From Planctomycetota bacterium (GTDB lineage Bacteria; Planctomycetota; Phycisphaerae; SM23-33), in assembly GCA_009908915.1 (NCBI GenBank), contig JAAAOJ010000043.1, forward strand, positions 1 through 35,107: a stretch of DNA of 35,107 bases, written 5' to 3'. The first letter of the stretch is position 1. The number at the start of each line of letters is the position of its first letter. Both the position numbers and the translations under genes were made by a program. Of the stretch, positions 1-8,385 are shown piece by piece. The notes beneath the pieces were generated by a model. That model did no database searches, had not been told where the DNA came from, and saw only the letters and a program-made list of their open reading frames with translations.

Positions 1-158
1 GCGGCTTATGAGGCTATGCCGCGGATGTGATTCCAGCGTCGATGCACTGTAGCCGTGTTTGCGTCGACGTTGAACAAGAGTAGCATGCAAATGAGGTTCA
101 TGGACCGATCCTTTCCTGCGCATAGCCTCGACTGACAGCCGCATATCAAGGGTCGCAG

Positions 159-578
159 CTACGGCGTGCTGCACAGCTCCTCTATGACCTTACCGGTCAT
201 TCCTGCTTCGTGGGCTCGGGTGGCGATGTCGCCGACGGAGATCATCCCGACCGGAATGCCGTTCTCATCCTTGACGATCAGCCGGCGGATGTTTTGCTCC
301 CGCATCCGCTCGGCCACAGTCTCGACCGCGTCTTCCCTGTGACGGAACACCGGATCTGTAGTCATCGCTTTACGGACGGCAGTCGTTTTCGGATCCTTTT
401 TGGCAGCGATCGCCCGGATGACAATATCCCGATCGGTAACCGTGCCGACGACATCGCCGTCCTGTACAACGGCCAGGCATCCGACGTCGTGCTTGTCCAT
501 CAGCATTGCGGCCTCAGAGATAGTGGCCCCGGTTTCGATGCCTTCCAACGTTGCGGTCATGATTTCCTGAAAGATCAT
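159..578 (-). CDS. CBS-domain pair protein
   Basis: A 139-residue soluble protein made almost entirely of two CBS motifs (about residues 7-60 and 70-130), a module that binds adenine nucleotides and usually acts as an energy or ligand sensor. Visible signatures are the repeated GTVTDRDIVIRA and GMISVGDIATRA strands, which match the usual GxvtdrDi and GiisigDi ends of CBS repeats. The start at 578 is chosen because GGAGG lies 6 nt upstream; the frame stays open further upstream, but that stretch is the BON gene read in another frame. There is no membrane segment and no fused catalytic domain, so the partner is unknown. The first 65 nt overlap the 3' end of the truncated BON gene on the same strand. 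The family call is secure; the function is not specified. Confidence 0.9.
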   Translation of the reverse strand: MIFQEIMTATLEGIETGATISEAAMLMDKHDVGCLAVVQDGDVVGTVTDRDIVIRAIAAKKDPKTTAVRKAMTTDPVFRHREDAVETVAERMREQNIRRLIVKDENGIPVGMISVGDIATRAHEAGMTGKVIEELCSTP

Positions 579-945
579 TGGTTGCCTCCAGATGATGCTC
601 AGCGTCGTCCTCATACGTGTAGACAGGCGCGTAGTCATACCAGTCGTAGTCATACAGGTAGGTGTCGTCGAGATACGGGTGGTAAGCGAGCGGACCTTCA
701 TACTCGACATCGAGATAGTTACGCACATCGGTCACACCGGCGACTGTCGCGGCGATATCCTCGGCCTGGCCCTTCTCGAAGTAAGAGTCGACCGTGCCGT
801 AGAGATAGGCCATACCGTCCACCACGGAGACGTCGATCTCGTATGATTCTGTTGTCCTGTCGGTCGCCAGCGCCATCACGATGTCCGTGGATATCTGTGC
901 ATCGGTTCTATCCACCAGCGGCTCCACAGCCAATCGATTGACCAC
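514..945 (-). pseudogene. Truncated multi-BON-domain protein remnant
   Basis: The reading frame keeps one complete BON domain (about residues 14-85, with the core VDGMAYLYGTVDSYFEKGQA) followed by an acidic, Tyr-rich linker. BON domains bind phospholipid in the envelope and are usually present in two or three copies. Upstream of the GTG at 945 the same frame still reads SLVETVKGVRAVVNRLAVEP, the tail of a preceding BON domain, but a stop at 1006-1008 cuts it off. At the 3' end the similarity stops near the linker and the frame runs into the CBS gene. No signal peptide remains. It could still be expressed as a 143-residue single-BON protein, but loss of flanking domains at both ends argues for a decaying gene. 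Confidence 0.65.
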
Positions 946-1145
946 GGCTCGGACACCCTTGACGGTCTCGACGAGGCTCAGAGAAGGCCGGCATCGCGTC
1001 GGATGTCACTGACGCGCGTGGAAGCGGACAATCCACAGGCCGAGTGGCCGATTTGCACCGCTGGCGGGTCCCCATGACGCTGAAGGGCTTTCTTCACAAT
1101 CGCCCCCGGTGGCACAAGTCCTTGCTCGCCGGCTTGGGATGCTCT

Positions 1146-2804
1146 ATGGTATCCCGCATGCTGGAAACACTCGCTCCTGAAACAACCAAACGCATTGACA
1201 CCCTCTTGGCCGGAATGTCCGTGAAGGACAAGATCGGCCAACTGCTCTGTCCCGTCGCCTGGGACTACGACGAAGTCGCCTGCGACAAGCTGATCGACCG
1301 CACGTTGCGGCGCGTGGAGCAGTACGGCGTCGGTTGCGTTTTTCTGGCCGGCGGCAGCGAAGAGGCCACCGTCAAGCTGACCTCGCGGTTGTCGCAGGTC
1401 TCGGAGGTGCCCATCATTGTCTGTGCCGACATGGAGAACGGCGCCGGCGGGCCCGTGGCGGGGCGGATGGTCTTTCCCGCCGGCATGGCGTGCGGCGCGG
1501 CGAATGACCCGGCGCACGTCGAGACGATCGGCCGGGCCGTCGCTCGCGAAGGCCGGGCGCTGGGCGTTCATTGGACGCTCGGGCCGGTGTCCGATCTGTG
1601 CCTGTGCCCGGCGAACCCGATGACCTTCACGCGGACCTATGGCTCTCGCCCGGAACACGTCGGGCGGATGGCGACGGCCTATATTGGCGGCGTGCAGCGC
1701 GGCGGGCGGATGTCCGCGACGGCGAAGCATTTTCCAGGCGATGGCGCCGAAGAGCGTGAGCCGCATATCTGCGCGGCCGTCAACGCCCTCTCGCCAGACG
1801 AGTGGATGGACACCTATGGACGGGTCTGGCGAGCCGTCATTGACGCCGGCGTGATGACGATCATGGTCGGACACATCGCGCTGCCGTTCGTGGACGGCGA
1901 GGCGGACACCATGGGCCTGCCGCCGGCGACGTTGAGCCGCAAGATCCAGGTGGACTTCCTCCGCGACGAACTCGGTTTCGAGGGGCTGACGATCTGCGAC
2001 GCGGCGTCGATGCCGGGTATCGCCGGGTATACCGATCCTGTCGAGCGGTGCTGGCGCAACGTTGCGGCCGGCACGGACGTGCATCTGTTCGCCGAGCCGG
2101 AGACGGACAGCGACGGTGCCCTGGCAGCCGTCCGGGACGGCAAGCTGACGGAAGAGCGATTGACGGAAGCCGCCCGACGTGTTCTGGAACTCAAGGCGCG
2201 CGTAGGACTGTTTTCCGATGCGCCCGAGGCGGAGACGACGCCCGAGGAACGCACCGACTGGCAAAACACCGCGCAGACGATTGCCGACAACAGCATCGTC
2301 GTCGCCCGGAACGTCGGCGGTCGGCTGCCGGTCATGCTGGGCGCCGGGGCCAAGGTGCTGACCGTGACCCTGCTGCACACCGAGGGGCTCCGCCACGGGC
2401 ACGTGCCGGATATCCCCGTGGTTGACGAGGAACTGCGCCGGCGCGGCATCAGCGTACGGCACGAGGTGAACCTCTTTCGTGATGAGCTGCGCGCGATTCA
2501 GGGCGATTACGACGCCGTCTTTCTGAATCTCTGTGTCCGCCCGCGTTACGGGACGACGCGGATGTATGGCGACATGGTCATGACGCTGTGGAAGGGTTAC
2601 TGGCGGGAGCATCCGTGTGTGATATTCTCATCGTTCGGTGACCCCTTCAAGTTGCAGGAGATTCCCTACGCGCCGAACTGGGTAATGAGCTTCGACGACT
2701 CTGAGCCCTCGCAGCGGGCCATGGTCAAGGTCTGGCTCGGCGAGATGGCAGCGAAGGGCAGGTGCCCGGTATCGCTTCCCGGCTATTTCGATGCCGAGGT
2801 GTGA
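1146..2804 (+). CDS. Glycoside hydrolase family 3 protein (beta-hexosaminidase/glucosidase-like)
   Basis: A 552-residue GH3 enzyme that would remove beta-linked sugars from oligosaccharides, with no signal peptide and so probably cytoplasmic. The N-terminal TIM barrel shows GQLLCPVAWDYD, the ADMENG segment, the KHFPGDG motif and GLTICDAASMPG, whose Asp aligns with the catalytic nucleophile. A C-terminal alpha/beta domain follows. In NagZ the middle motif is KHFPGHG followed by an Asp-His acid/base dyad; here it is GDG followed by EREPH, which places the protein in another GH3 branch with uncertain substrate (GlcNAc, glucose or similar). The frame is open from 1044, but ATG 1146, just after GGGA, or ATG 1158 fits the start of the family better. 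It stands alone, divergent from the BON/CBS genes. Confidence 0.88.
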   Translation: MVSRMLETLAPETTKRIDTLLAGMSVKDKIGQLLCPVAWDYDEVACDKLIDRTLRRVEQYGVGCVFLAGGSEEATVKLTSRLSQVSEVPIIVCADMENGAGGPVAGRMVFPAGMACGAANDPAHVETIGRAVAREGRALGVHWTLGPVSDLCLCPANPMTFTRTYGSRPEHVGRMATAYIGGVQRGGRMSATAKHFPGDGAEEREPHICAAVNALSPDEWMDTYGRVWRAVIDAGVMTIMVGHIALPFVDGEADTMGLPPATLSRKIQVDFLRDELGFEGLTICDAASMPGIAGYTDPVERCWRNVAAGTDVHLFAEPETDSDGALAAVRDGKLTEERLTEAARRVLELKARVGLFSDAPEAETTPEERTDWQNTAQTIADNSIVVARNVGGRLPVMLGAGAKVLTVTLLHTEGLRHGHVPDIPVVDEELRRRGISVRHEVNLFRDELRAIQGDYDAVFLNLCVRPRYGTTRMYGDMVMTLWKGYWREHPCVIFSSFGDPFKLQEIPYAPNWVMSFDDSEPSQRAMVKVWLGEMAAKGRCPVSLPGYFDAEV

Positions 2805-2866
2805 CCGTGCAAATCCCCGAACACCCCCCCATGCACTTCACGGCACGTTGGCGTATTCACATTCCG

Positions 2867-2905
2867 CGTAGAAATGGATCCCGTCGCGAGGTCGAGGCGC
2901 TTCTT
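2867..2905 (+). repeat. Dispersed 39-bp repeat, copy 1
   Basis: This stretch matches 23794-23832 at 32 of 39 positions in the same orientation; the shared core is AATGGATC followed by CGAGGTCGAG. Both copies lie between two convergent gene ends. Of the seven differences, five are A/G exchanges, one is C/T and one is C/G. It sits in the 203-nt gap between the GH3 gene and the zinc-ribbon gene, in which no reading frame was recognised. It could be REP-like or debris of a mobile element. Confidence 0.6.
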
Positions 2906-3007
2906 GCTTGTATGAATGGGCTGTCAAGGCCGTGCCATGCGTACCTTGCCCCTTTTCGATGCCTCGCCAGGAACCAACAGAAACCACCAGCCACCACCAC
3001 CCGGCTG

Positions 3008-4060
3008 TCAAAGAACGCCTTCGACAGTCATCCGCATCGTCGCCGGAAGGGCCGCTGACCGCTCGGCGTATTCGACCACCACCGTCCGGCCGCCGCTGCT
3101 CTCGCCCCGCCATCGCAGCACGCCCTCAATGTGAGACTCCTCGTTGCTCGGGCCGTAACGCTGCTCAATCCACGCCAGAACCTTCTTCGGCGAGCCGCTG
3201 ACCAGCCGGGCCTCGCAGAACTTGCCGTTCAGGAAACCGTAGTAGATCGCGTCGACCGGCGCCCCGGCGAACCGCCGCAGCTCATTCTCGCGGACGTACC
3301 ACTTCATGTCGGCCTCGAAGATTGTCCCCAGATCGCCCGCCGACGTCAGCCCGTCCAGATTCGAGGCCCGCGCCATCCACCGCACGCCGTTAAAGCCATC
3401 CCAGACGGTCGGTTCGGCGTCATAAACCGTCCCCACGTCGGCCACAACGCTCTTGGTTTCCGGCTCCGGCTCCGCTGGCACGCTCTCGCCCGATACGCTC
3501 GACGTCGGCAGCATCGACCGATCGCGGCCGTATTGGGCTGCCCTGTCGTCACGAACCGCCTCGACACCTGTTTCGGAAGACTCCTCGGCCACCTCGCTCA
3601 AGAGCCCGGTCTCAATCGCCAGATGAACCAGGTAGCCCACCCCGACGATCAGCAGCGCGGCCGGAACCCCCATCCACGCGCCGCCCAGACGACGGTGCGT
3701 TCGCCGTCTCAGCGGCCCCGTGACGGGCTCGCCTCCCAGATCCACGGGCGCGTGAGCCTCCTCGTCATGGCCGTGGGCGACGTGAATTGCCCCGCCGGGC
3801 AGCGAATGCGGTGGCGTGACGTCGTCGGCCGAGCCCGGCTCGACGATCTCGATGCCCCCGTCGCCGTCGAAGTCCTCGTGCTCATCGCGAAAGCCGCCGC
3901 CGTGCGCCGCATCGCGGCGAACCGCCCCGCCGCGATCGGCCTGCGGCGTCGGCTGATAGACCGCCCGCGTCTTGCAGTGGGGGCAGGGAAGTTCCAGCCC
4001 GGCATTCTCGTCGGCAACGCAGAACTGATGACCACAGGATGAACAGGTAGACCAGAACAC
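3008..4060 (-). CDS. MJ0042-type zinc-ribbon single-pass membrane protein, unknown function
   Basis: A 350-residue protein with an N-terminal zinc ribbon (Cys6, Cys9, Cys26, Cys29, pattern CSSC...CPHC), a long acidic, low-complexity cytoplasmic linker (about 40-115), an Arg-rich stop-transfer flank and one transmembrane helix at about 128-150. The remaining 200 residues would be outside the membrane. They include a compact domain (about 225-350) with strands such as AIYYGFLNGKFCEARLV that I do not recognise. The start is a GTG at 4060 with AGAGG about 7 nt upstream. The architecture resembles zinc-ribbon/single-TM proteins common in planctomycetes, of unknown role. It is convergent with the GH3 gene and is followed at its 3' end by the dispersed repeat. 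Confidence 0.75.
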   Translation of the reverse strand: MFWSTCSSCGHQFCVADENAGLELPCPHCKTRAVYQPTPQADRGGAVRRDAAHGGGFRDEHEDFDGDGGIEIVEPGSADDVTPPHSLPGGAIHVAHGHDEEAHAPVDLGGEPVTGPLRRRTHRRLGGAWMGVPAALLIVGVGYLVHLAIETGLLSEVAEESSETGVEAVRDDRAAQYGRDRSMLPTSSVSGESVPAEPEPETKSVVADVGTVYDAEPTVWDGFNGVRWMARASNLDGLTSAGDLGTIFEADMKWYVRENELRRFAGAPVDAIYYGFLNGKFCEARLVSGSPKKVLAWIEQRYGPSNEESHIEGVLRWRGESSGGRTVVVEYAERSAALPATMRMTVEGVL

Positions 4061-4211
4061 AGATAACCTCTGATACGGCTACGGCAGTAAATGAAACAAC
4101 CGGCCGGCCGCCATGAGGCGAACCGACCGGCACGGTACATCCAGCATACCAGAAATCCCCCCGTATTTGCGCAAAAACTGTACAAATGTATGCGCAGGCA
4201 TGCGATATGGG

Positions 4212-5771
4212 TCAGCTGTTCTTCGTCATGTTCGCCTTGTCCGCGGCGGCGGCTTGCTTGCGATGCTGCTCGGCATTCCTTTGCATCTGGCTGACGGTCC
4301 GGGTCTTCTTGCGAGCGGCGCCCTTGCCCTTCTTCGTCCCGCAGTACTGGCCCTTACGTTTCGCGGCGGCGAGGCGCTTCTTCGCCGCAGGAATCTCATC
4401 GGCATACTGCGGTAGCCACTGTGCTTGCGCGACAAGCATCTCGTCCACCATCTGGTCGATCTCGATTGGATTGCAGACGGCCCCCGTCAGCGGGTCCATC
4501 ATGACCGCCTGTTTGAGCAGTTCCACGTCGCCGGCGATGGCGGCCTCGACGCTCATCCGCTGGACCTGGATGCTGCTGTTACAGACGGCCGCACATCCCA
4601 GCGGCAGATCGCCCACCTGCGGAATGTTCATGCCATTGCGATCGACATAGCCCGGCACCTCGACGATCGCGTCGTCCGGAAGATTCGTGACGCAACCGTT
4701 GTTCGGCACGTTGAAATGGCCCCGGTACACGCGACCGGTCTCTAGGCCCTCGATGATGTAGCTGCCATGCTCCTCGCTGCGGATCTCCGGGCCGATCGGC
4801 GGGTCGTCGGCCTCCATCCACTCCGGGAAATCGGTCTCAAACCAGTTCCGCCCTTCCGTAGAGACCCGAAGATAGCCGCCCGTCTCGCCATTGATCCACG
4901 AATCCATCGAAATCCACTTGCGAATCTCCTTCGCCCGCTTGCGGTACCACGGCACGTACTCGCTGAGGTGACCGTTGCTTTCGGTGCTGTAGTAGCCGAA
5001 ACGTCGCAGCATGTCGATGCGAATCTTCTCGGTCTTGCTGAACTCCGGGTGTTTCTCGAAGCCCTCCAGCAGCCGCCCCGTCCAGTCCTCGCCGTTGTAG
5101 ATCACCTGGACGTACCACGTCTGGTGGTTGATGCCGGCGCAGATGATGTCCACGTCGGATTTCGAGACCTCGACGTAGCCAGGCGAGCCCTTCTTGCGGC
5201 CTTCGTTGACCAGCAGCTCGATCACCTGGCCGATCTGATGGTGCCCGCCCTGGACGCCGTGGCACAGGCCGACAGTATCGACGCCGCCGTACAGATTCGC
5301 CGCCCAGGTATTCATGGCGTTGGGGTTCGCGTAGTTCAGCAGCAGCGAGCCCTCGGCGGCGACCTCGCGGATGTCCTGACAGAACTCCAGCATGCAGGCG
5401 ATGTTCCGCTGGCCGTACATGATGCCGCCAATACACAGCGTGTCGCCGACGCACTGGTCCACGCCGTACTTCAGCGGAATGTCAATGTCGGTCTTGAAGG
5501 CCTCCAGCCCGCCGATACGCGCGCAGTTCACCACATAGTCGGCACCCTCGAGTGCCTTGCGGCGGTTCGTCGTGGCTCTCAGCTTTGCCGACAGCTTGTT
5601 GGCTTTGAGGTCCTTGCGGCAAAGCTCCCTGACCATGTCGAGGTTCGCCTTGGAAATGTCCGTAAAGGCGAACTGTGTGTCCTGGAGTTCCGGCACGGTC
5701 AGAATGTCGCGAAACAGCCGCCGCGTGAAACCCACGCTGCCAGCGCCGATGAATGCTACCTTGATTGCCAT
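4212..5771 (-). CDS. Glycoside hydrolase family 4 alpha-galactosidase-like enzyme
   Basis: A 519-residue NAD+- and Mn2+-dependent glycosidase of family GH4, which cleaves by oxidation at C3 and elimination. The Rossmann motif GAGSVGFTRRL (residues 9-19), NYANPNAMNTW (146-156), GLCHGVQGG (metal-ligand Cys170) and CAGINH (His216) are all visible. The sequence is closest to the MelA/AglA alpha-galactosidase branch rather than the phospho-glycosidases. ATG 5771 is preceded by AGGAG and starts directly at the Rossmann strand. Odd feature: after the catalytic domain come about 60 residues rich in Lys and Arg, with a lone Cys in QYCGTKKGKG, which is not part of the usual fold. It is divergent from the AraC gene, probably its regulator. 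Family is certain; sugar specificity is inferred. Confidence 0.9.
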   Translation of the reverse strand: MAIKVAFIGAGSVGFTRRLFRDILTVPELQDTQFAFTDISKANLDMVRELCRKDLKANKLSAKLRATTNRRKALEGADYVVNCARIGGLEAFKTDIDIPLKYGVDQCVGDTLCIGGIMYGQRNIACMLEFCQDIREVAAEGSLLLNYANPNAMNTWAANLYGGVDTVGLCHGVQGGHHQIGQVIELLVNEGRKKGSPGYVEVSKSDVDIICAGINHQTWYVQVIYNGEDWTGRLLEGFEKHPEFSKTEKIRIDMLRRFGYYSTESNGHLSEYVPWYRKRAKEIRKWISMDSWINGETGGYLRVSTEGRNWFETDFPEWMEADDPPIGPEIRSEEHGSYIIEGLETGRVYRGHFNVPNNGCVTNLPDDAIVEVPGYVDRNGMNIPQVGDLPLGCAAVCNSSIQVQRMSVEAAIAGDVELLKQAVMMDPLTGAVCNPIEIDQMVDEMLVAQAQWLPQYADEIPAAKKRLAAAKRKGQYCGTKKGKGAARKKTRTVSQMQRNAEQHRKQAAAADKANMTKNS

Positions 5772-5879
5772 GGTGTCACTGCTCCTATTTTCGTGTGAGG
5801 GACATCTGTGCCCTATCGTATTGCATTGCAATAACAAGGCAATCATAATCGTGTGACATGAATAGCACTATTGTGACAT
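5772..5879. promoter_or_regulatory. Divergent control region with operator-like repeats
   Basis: Between the GH4 and AraC genes lies a perfect inverted repeat, TATTGCATTGCAATA (5819-5833, 7-bp arms around one T). Two exact direct copies of TGTGACAT follow at 5852-5859 and 5872-5879, spaced 20 bp, about two helical turns. AraC-family dimers often bind direct repeats with such spacing. The second copy lies inside the AraC coding region if ATG 5858 is the start. Binding is inferred. Confidence 0.5.
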
Positions 5880-6742
5880 CAGCGCTGACAGCCCGCGAGC
5901 CCGGCAGCCGGGCCTTGCTGTTCGCCCGCACCGTCCCGCGCCTCCACGCCATGATCTCCTCGGCCGGCTGGTCACACGAACGAGCAAACAACTACGACTG
6001 GCACGGCTTGCGGCGGGGCCGATCGCCGTGGGCGCTCATCCAGGTGACTCTCGACGGGGAGGGACGTCTGGACTGCGCGGGCCGGGCGTATACGCTCCGG
6101 GCGGGCCAGGCGATGCTGCTGCACATGCCGCACGATCACCGCTACTGGCTGCCCACGGGCGGCGAGTGGCGGTTCTTCTACCTGTGCCTGCACGGATCGC
6201 AGGTCCTCCGTATCTGGCGGGCCGTCGTCGATGCAATCGGACCGCTCGTCGATCTGTCTGACACCAGCCCGCTGCTGCAGACCGCCGGGCGGGCCACGCT
6301 GGCCGTCCTGGACGGACAGGTCACGTCCCCCTGGCAGGCATCGCGACTGGCCTACGACGTGGCGACGGCCCTCGGCGAAATGGCCCTGCCCGCCAGGCGC
6401 CGCGGCGGACAGGCCCGGCGTCCGCCCGCCATCGCCCGCGCCATCGACTATGCCCGCGAGCATTTCCACGAATCCATCGGGGCTACTCAACTCGCCGAAG
6501 CCGCCAATCTCAGCCGCGCCTATTTCACGCGCCTTTTCACCGCCAGCGAGGGCCAGCCGCCCGGCGAGTTCCTCACCGAGCTGCGAATGCAGCACGCCGC
6601 CGAACGGCTGCGCCACGAGGACCGTCCTGTCGCCGACGTCGCCCGCGCCTGCGGCTACCGCGATACGAGCTACTTTGGCCGCGTCTTCCGGAGAACCTTC
6701 CAGGCCTCCCCCCGACAGTTTCGCCACAGCGGCATGTATTGA
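5858..6742 (+). CDS. AraC-family transcriptional regulator
   Basis: A 294-residue regulator with an N-terminal cupin-like ligand domain (about 45-130, including the short motif HMPHDHRYWLP) and a C-terminal double helix-turn-helix (about 195-290). The second HTH carries the family signature around DVARACGYRDTSYFGRVFRR. It probably senses a sugar and controls the divergent GH4 gene and perhaps the porin downstream. ATG 5858 gives the longest frame but lacks a clear ribosome binding site and overlaps a candidate operator; the ATG for Met32 near 5951 is possible but would cut into the conserved N-terminus. The next gene, the porin, lies 220 nt downstream on the same strand. Confidence 0.88.
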   Translation: MNSTIVTSALTAREPGSRALLFARTVPRLHAMISSAGWSHERANNYDWHGLRRGRSPWALIQVTLDGEGRLDCAGRAYTLRAGQAMLLHMPHDHRYWLPTGGEWRFFYLCLHGSQVLRIWRAVVDAIGPLVDLSDTSPLLQTAGRATLAVLDGQVTSPWQASRLAYDVATALGEMALPARRRGGQARRPPAIARAIDYAREHFHESIGATQLAEAANLSRAYFTRLFTASEGQPPGEFLTELRMQHAAERLRHEDRPVADVARACGYRDTSYFGRVFRRTFQASPRQFRHSGMY

Positions 6743-6831
6743 GTGTATGTTGCGCCGAGCCTCCCTCGGTTTTTCTCGTGCAATCGTACGCAGTCCTGAC
6801 TACATTGGCCTCCGTCGCATGGAAGCGACCG

Positions 6832-6854
6832 GCCCGCCTGCCCCGCAGGCGGGC
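6832..6854. repeat. 10-bp perfect palindromic hairpin
   Basis: GCCCGCCTGC (6832-6841) pairs perfectly with GCAGGCGGGC (6845-6854) across a 3-nt loop. It lies between the AraC and porin genes and has no T run on either side, so it is not a typical intrinsic terminator. Similar GC palindromes occur as REP-like intergenic elements. It could separate or attenuate AraC-porin transcription. Confidence 0.5.
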
Positions 6855-6962
6855 TGCGGTGAGTCCAGAATCCGGGGCAGTCGACCGGGACGACATCGAC
6901 GCACAATGTACATATGGCACGCGCCGCACGCTACATGCGGCGTTGGATCCGGGAGAACTGGG

Positions 6963-8354
6963 ATGCACTACAAGACGATCGTGCTACTTTGCTTGGGTAC
7001 GTTGCTGCTCGCCGCCCCCCAGGCCATCGCCGAGGAGGCAACGGCCGCCAACGAAAAGGCCGAGGCGTCGGCGCCCGTGCCGCGCGAAATGGCCGGCGAG
7101 CGAGACTGGCTGGCCATTCTTGATGCGATGGGCCTCGCCGAGGATCCCTCGCGGTCGGCAACGGCGCGACGATACACGCAGAGCGGCTTGCTCGGGATGG
7201 GACAGCTTCTCGCCGACAAGATGGCCCTCTACCGCCAGACGGGCCTATACGTTGTCGGACGCCACACGCAGACCTACCAGATGAACCTGCACTCTGAGAG
7301 CGGCATCTTCACAGGCCGACACTCCGGCCGCTGGCAGGGCCGATACGACGTCGATATGCACTGGGACATGGAGCCGCTGCTGAAACTCAAGGGCGCGTCG
7401 GTCCACATGACCGCCACCGGCCACTGGTCCAACGGCCTGAACGCATCGAGCGTCGGGGCGTTCATGAATGTCAGCAGCTATGGCACGTATCGCGGCAACG
7501 GCGACGAGGCGATCTACGTCTCGCAGTACTTCTACGACCAGCAACTGCTCGACGAGAAGGTACTCGTCCGCCTGGGTAAGTTTGCCCTGAGCAACTTCGA
7601 CCGCAACTACTTCGCCGAGGACCCGTCGCGGCAGTTCATGAATGCGGCCCTGAGCTCGAACCCCTCGATTCCCTTCCCCGAGGCCGGCCTCGGCGTAATG
7701 GTCGACGTCCGCCCGCTGCCGGAGTTCTACGTGACGGCTGCCGTCGTTGACGCCAACGCCGACAGCCGGGAGACCGGCTTCAACACTGCCTTCCACGGCC
7801 GGGACGACAGTTTCACGATCGTCGAGACCGGCTGGGAACCGCTCATGCCGTTCGGCGAAACCATCCTGCCGGGTGCGTATCGCATCGGCTTCTGGTACGA
7901 CCCGCAGCCCAAGGGACGTTACCACGATGGTTTCTACATTTCCGGGTCTAAGCGGGACGACTGCGGCCTGTATCTCAACGCCTCGCAGATGATCTGGAAG
8001 GAATGCCCGGACAATCCCTTTGACATGCAGGGCGTCGGCGTCTTTGCCCGCTACGGCTATCGGCCGGGCAACATTACCTGGAACCATGGCTTCTGGTCGG
8101 CCGGCCTGCAGTACCAGGGCCTGATTCCCGGCCGGCCCGCCGACACGATGGGCTTCGGCGTTGCCCAGGCGATGCTGGAAAGCTCCGCCGCCATCGACAA
8201 GTCCCAGGAAACCGCGTACGAAATCTACTACGACGCGCAGATCATGCCCTTCTTCAACATGGGCGGCTCGCTGCAGGTCATCGAGAACCCCGGCGGCGTA
8301 AACAACGTCGACCACGCCACCGTGATCGGCCTTCGTGCATCACTGACATTCTGA
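6963..8354 (+). CDS. OprB-like carbohydrate porin
   Basis: A 463-residue outer-membrane beta-barrel. The first 24 residues are a signal peptide (hydrophobic LLCLGTLLLAAPQ, cleavage near AIAEE). The rest has alternating amphipathic strands, many aromatics and a final Phe in GLRASLTF, as expected for BAM-dependent barrel insertion. Segments such as RLGKFALSNFDRNYFAED and PGAYRIGFWYDPQP match the OprB family, passive sugar channels. ATG 6963 has CGGGAGAA upstream; the frame is open much further upstream, but that is the AraC gene in another frame. The gene lies next to the GH4 and AraC genes, suggesting uptake of the oligosaccharides that GH4 cleaves, and is followed after 31 nt by an exported protein. 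Confidence 0.85.
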   Translation: MHYKTIVLLCLGTLLLAAPQAIAEEATAANEKAEASAPVPREMAGERDWLAILDAMGLAEDPSRSATARRYTQSGLLGMGQLLADKMALYRQTGLYVVGRHTQTYQMNLHSESGIFTGRHSGRWQGRYDVDMHWDMEPLLKLKGASVHMTATGHWSNGLNASSVGAFMNVSSYGTYRGNGDEAIYVSQYFYDQQLLDEKVLVRLGKFALSNFDRNYFAEDPSRQFMNAALSSNPSIPFPEAGLGVMVDVRPLPEFYVTAAVVDANADSRETGFNTAFHGRDDSFTIVETGWEPLMPFGETILPGAYRIGFWYDPQPKGRYHDGFYISGSKRDDCGLYLNASQMIWKECPDNPFDMQGVGVFARYGYRPGNITWNHGFWSAGLQYQGLIPGRPADTMGFGVAQAMLESSAAIDKSQETAYEIYYDAQIMPFFNMGGSLQVIENPGGVNNVDHATVIGLRASLTF

Positions 8355-8385
8355 TTACATTCCCAGCCAACCGGGAGATATGACG

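Noticed and set aside
1..158. Gene at the left edge
   Set aside because: No frame with coding features; probably the spacer after the CBS gene.
978..2612. 544-codon minus-strand open frame
   Set aside because: Antisense to the GH3 gene; no recognisable domain and composition of a GC-rich shadow frame.
6231..8354. Apparent AraC-porin fusion frame of 707 codons
   Set aside because: The N-terminal part is the AraC gene read in another frame; the porin has its own ribosome binding site and signal peptide at 6963.
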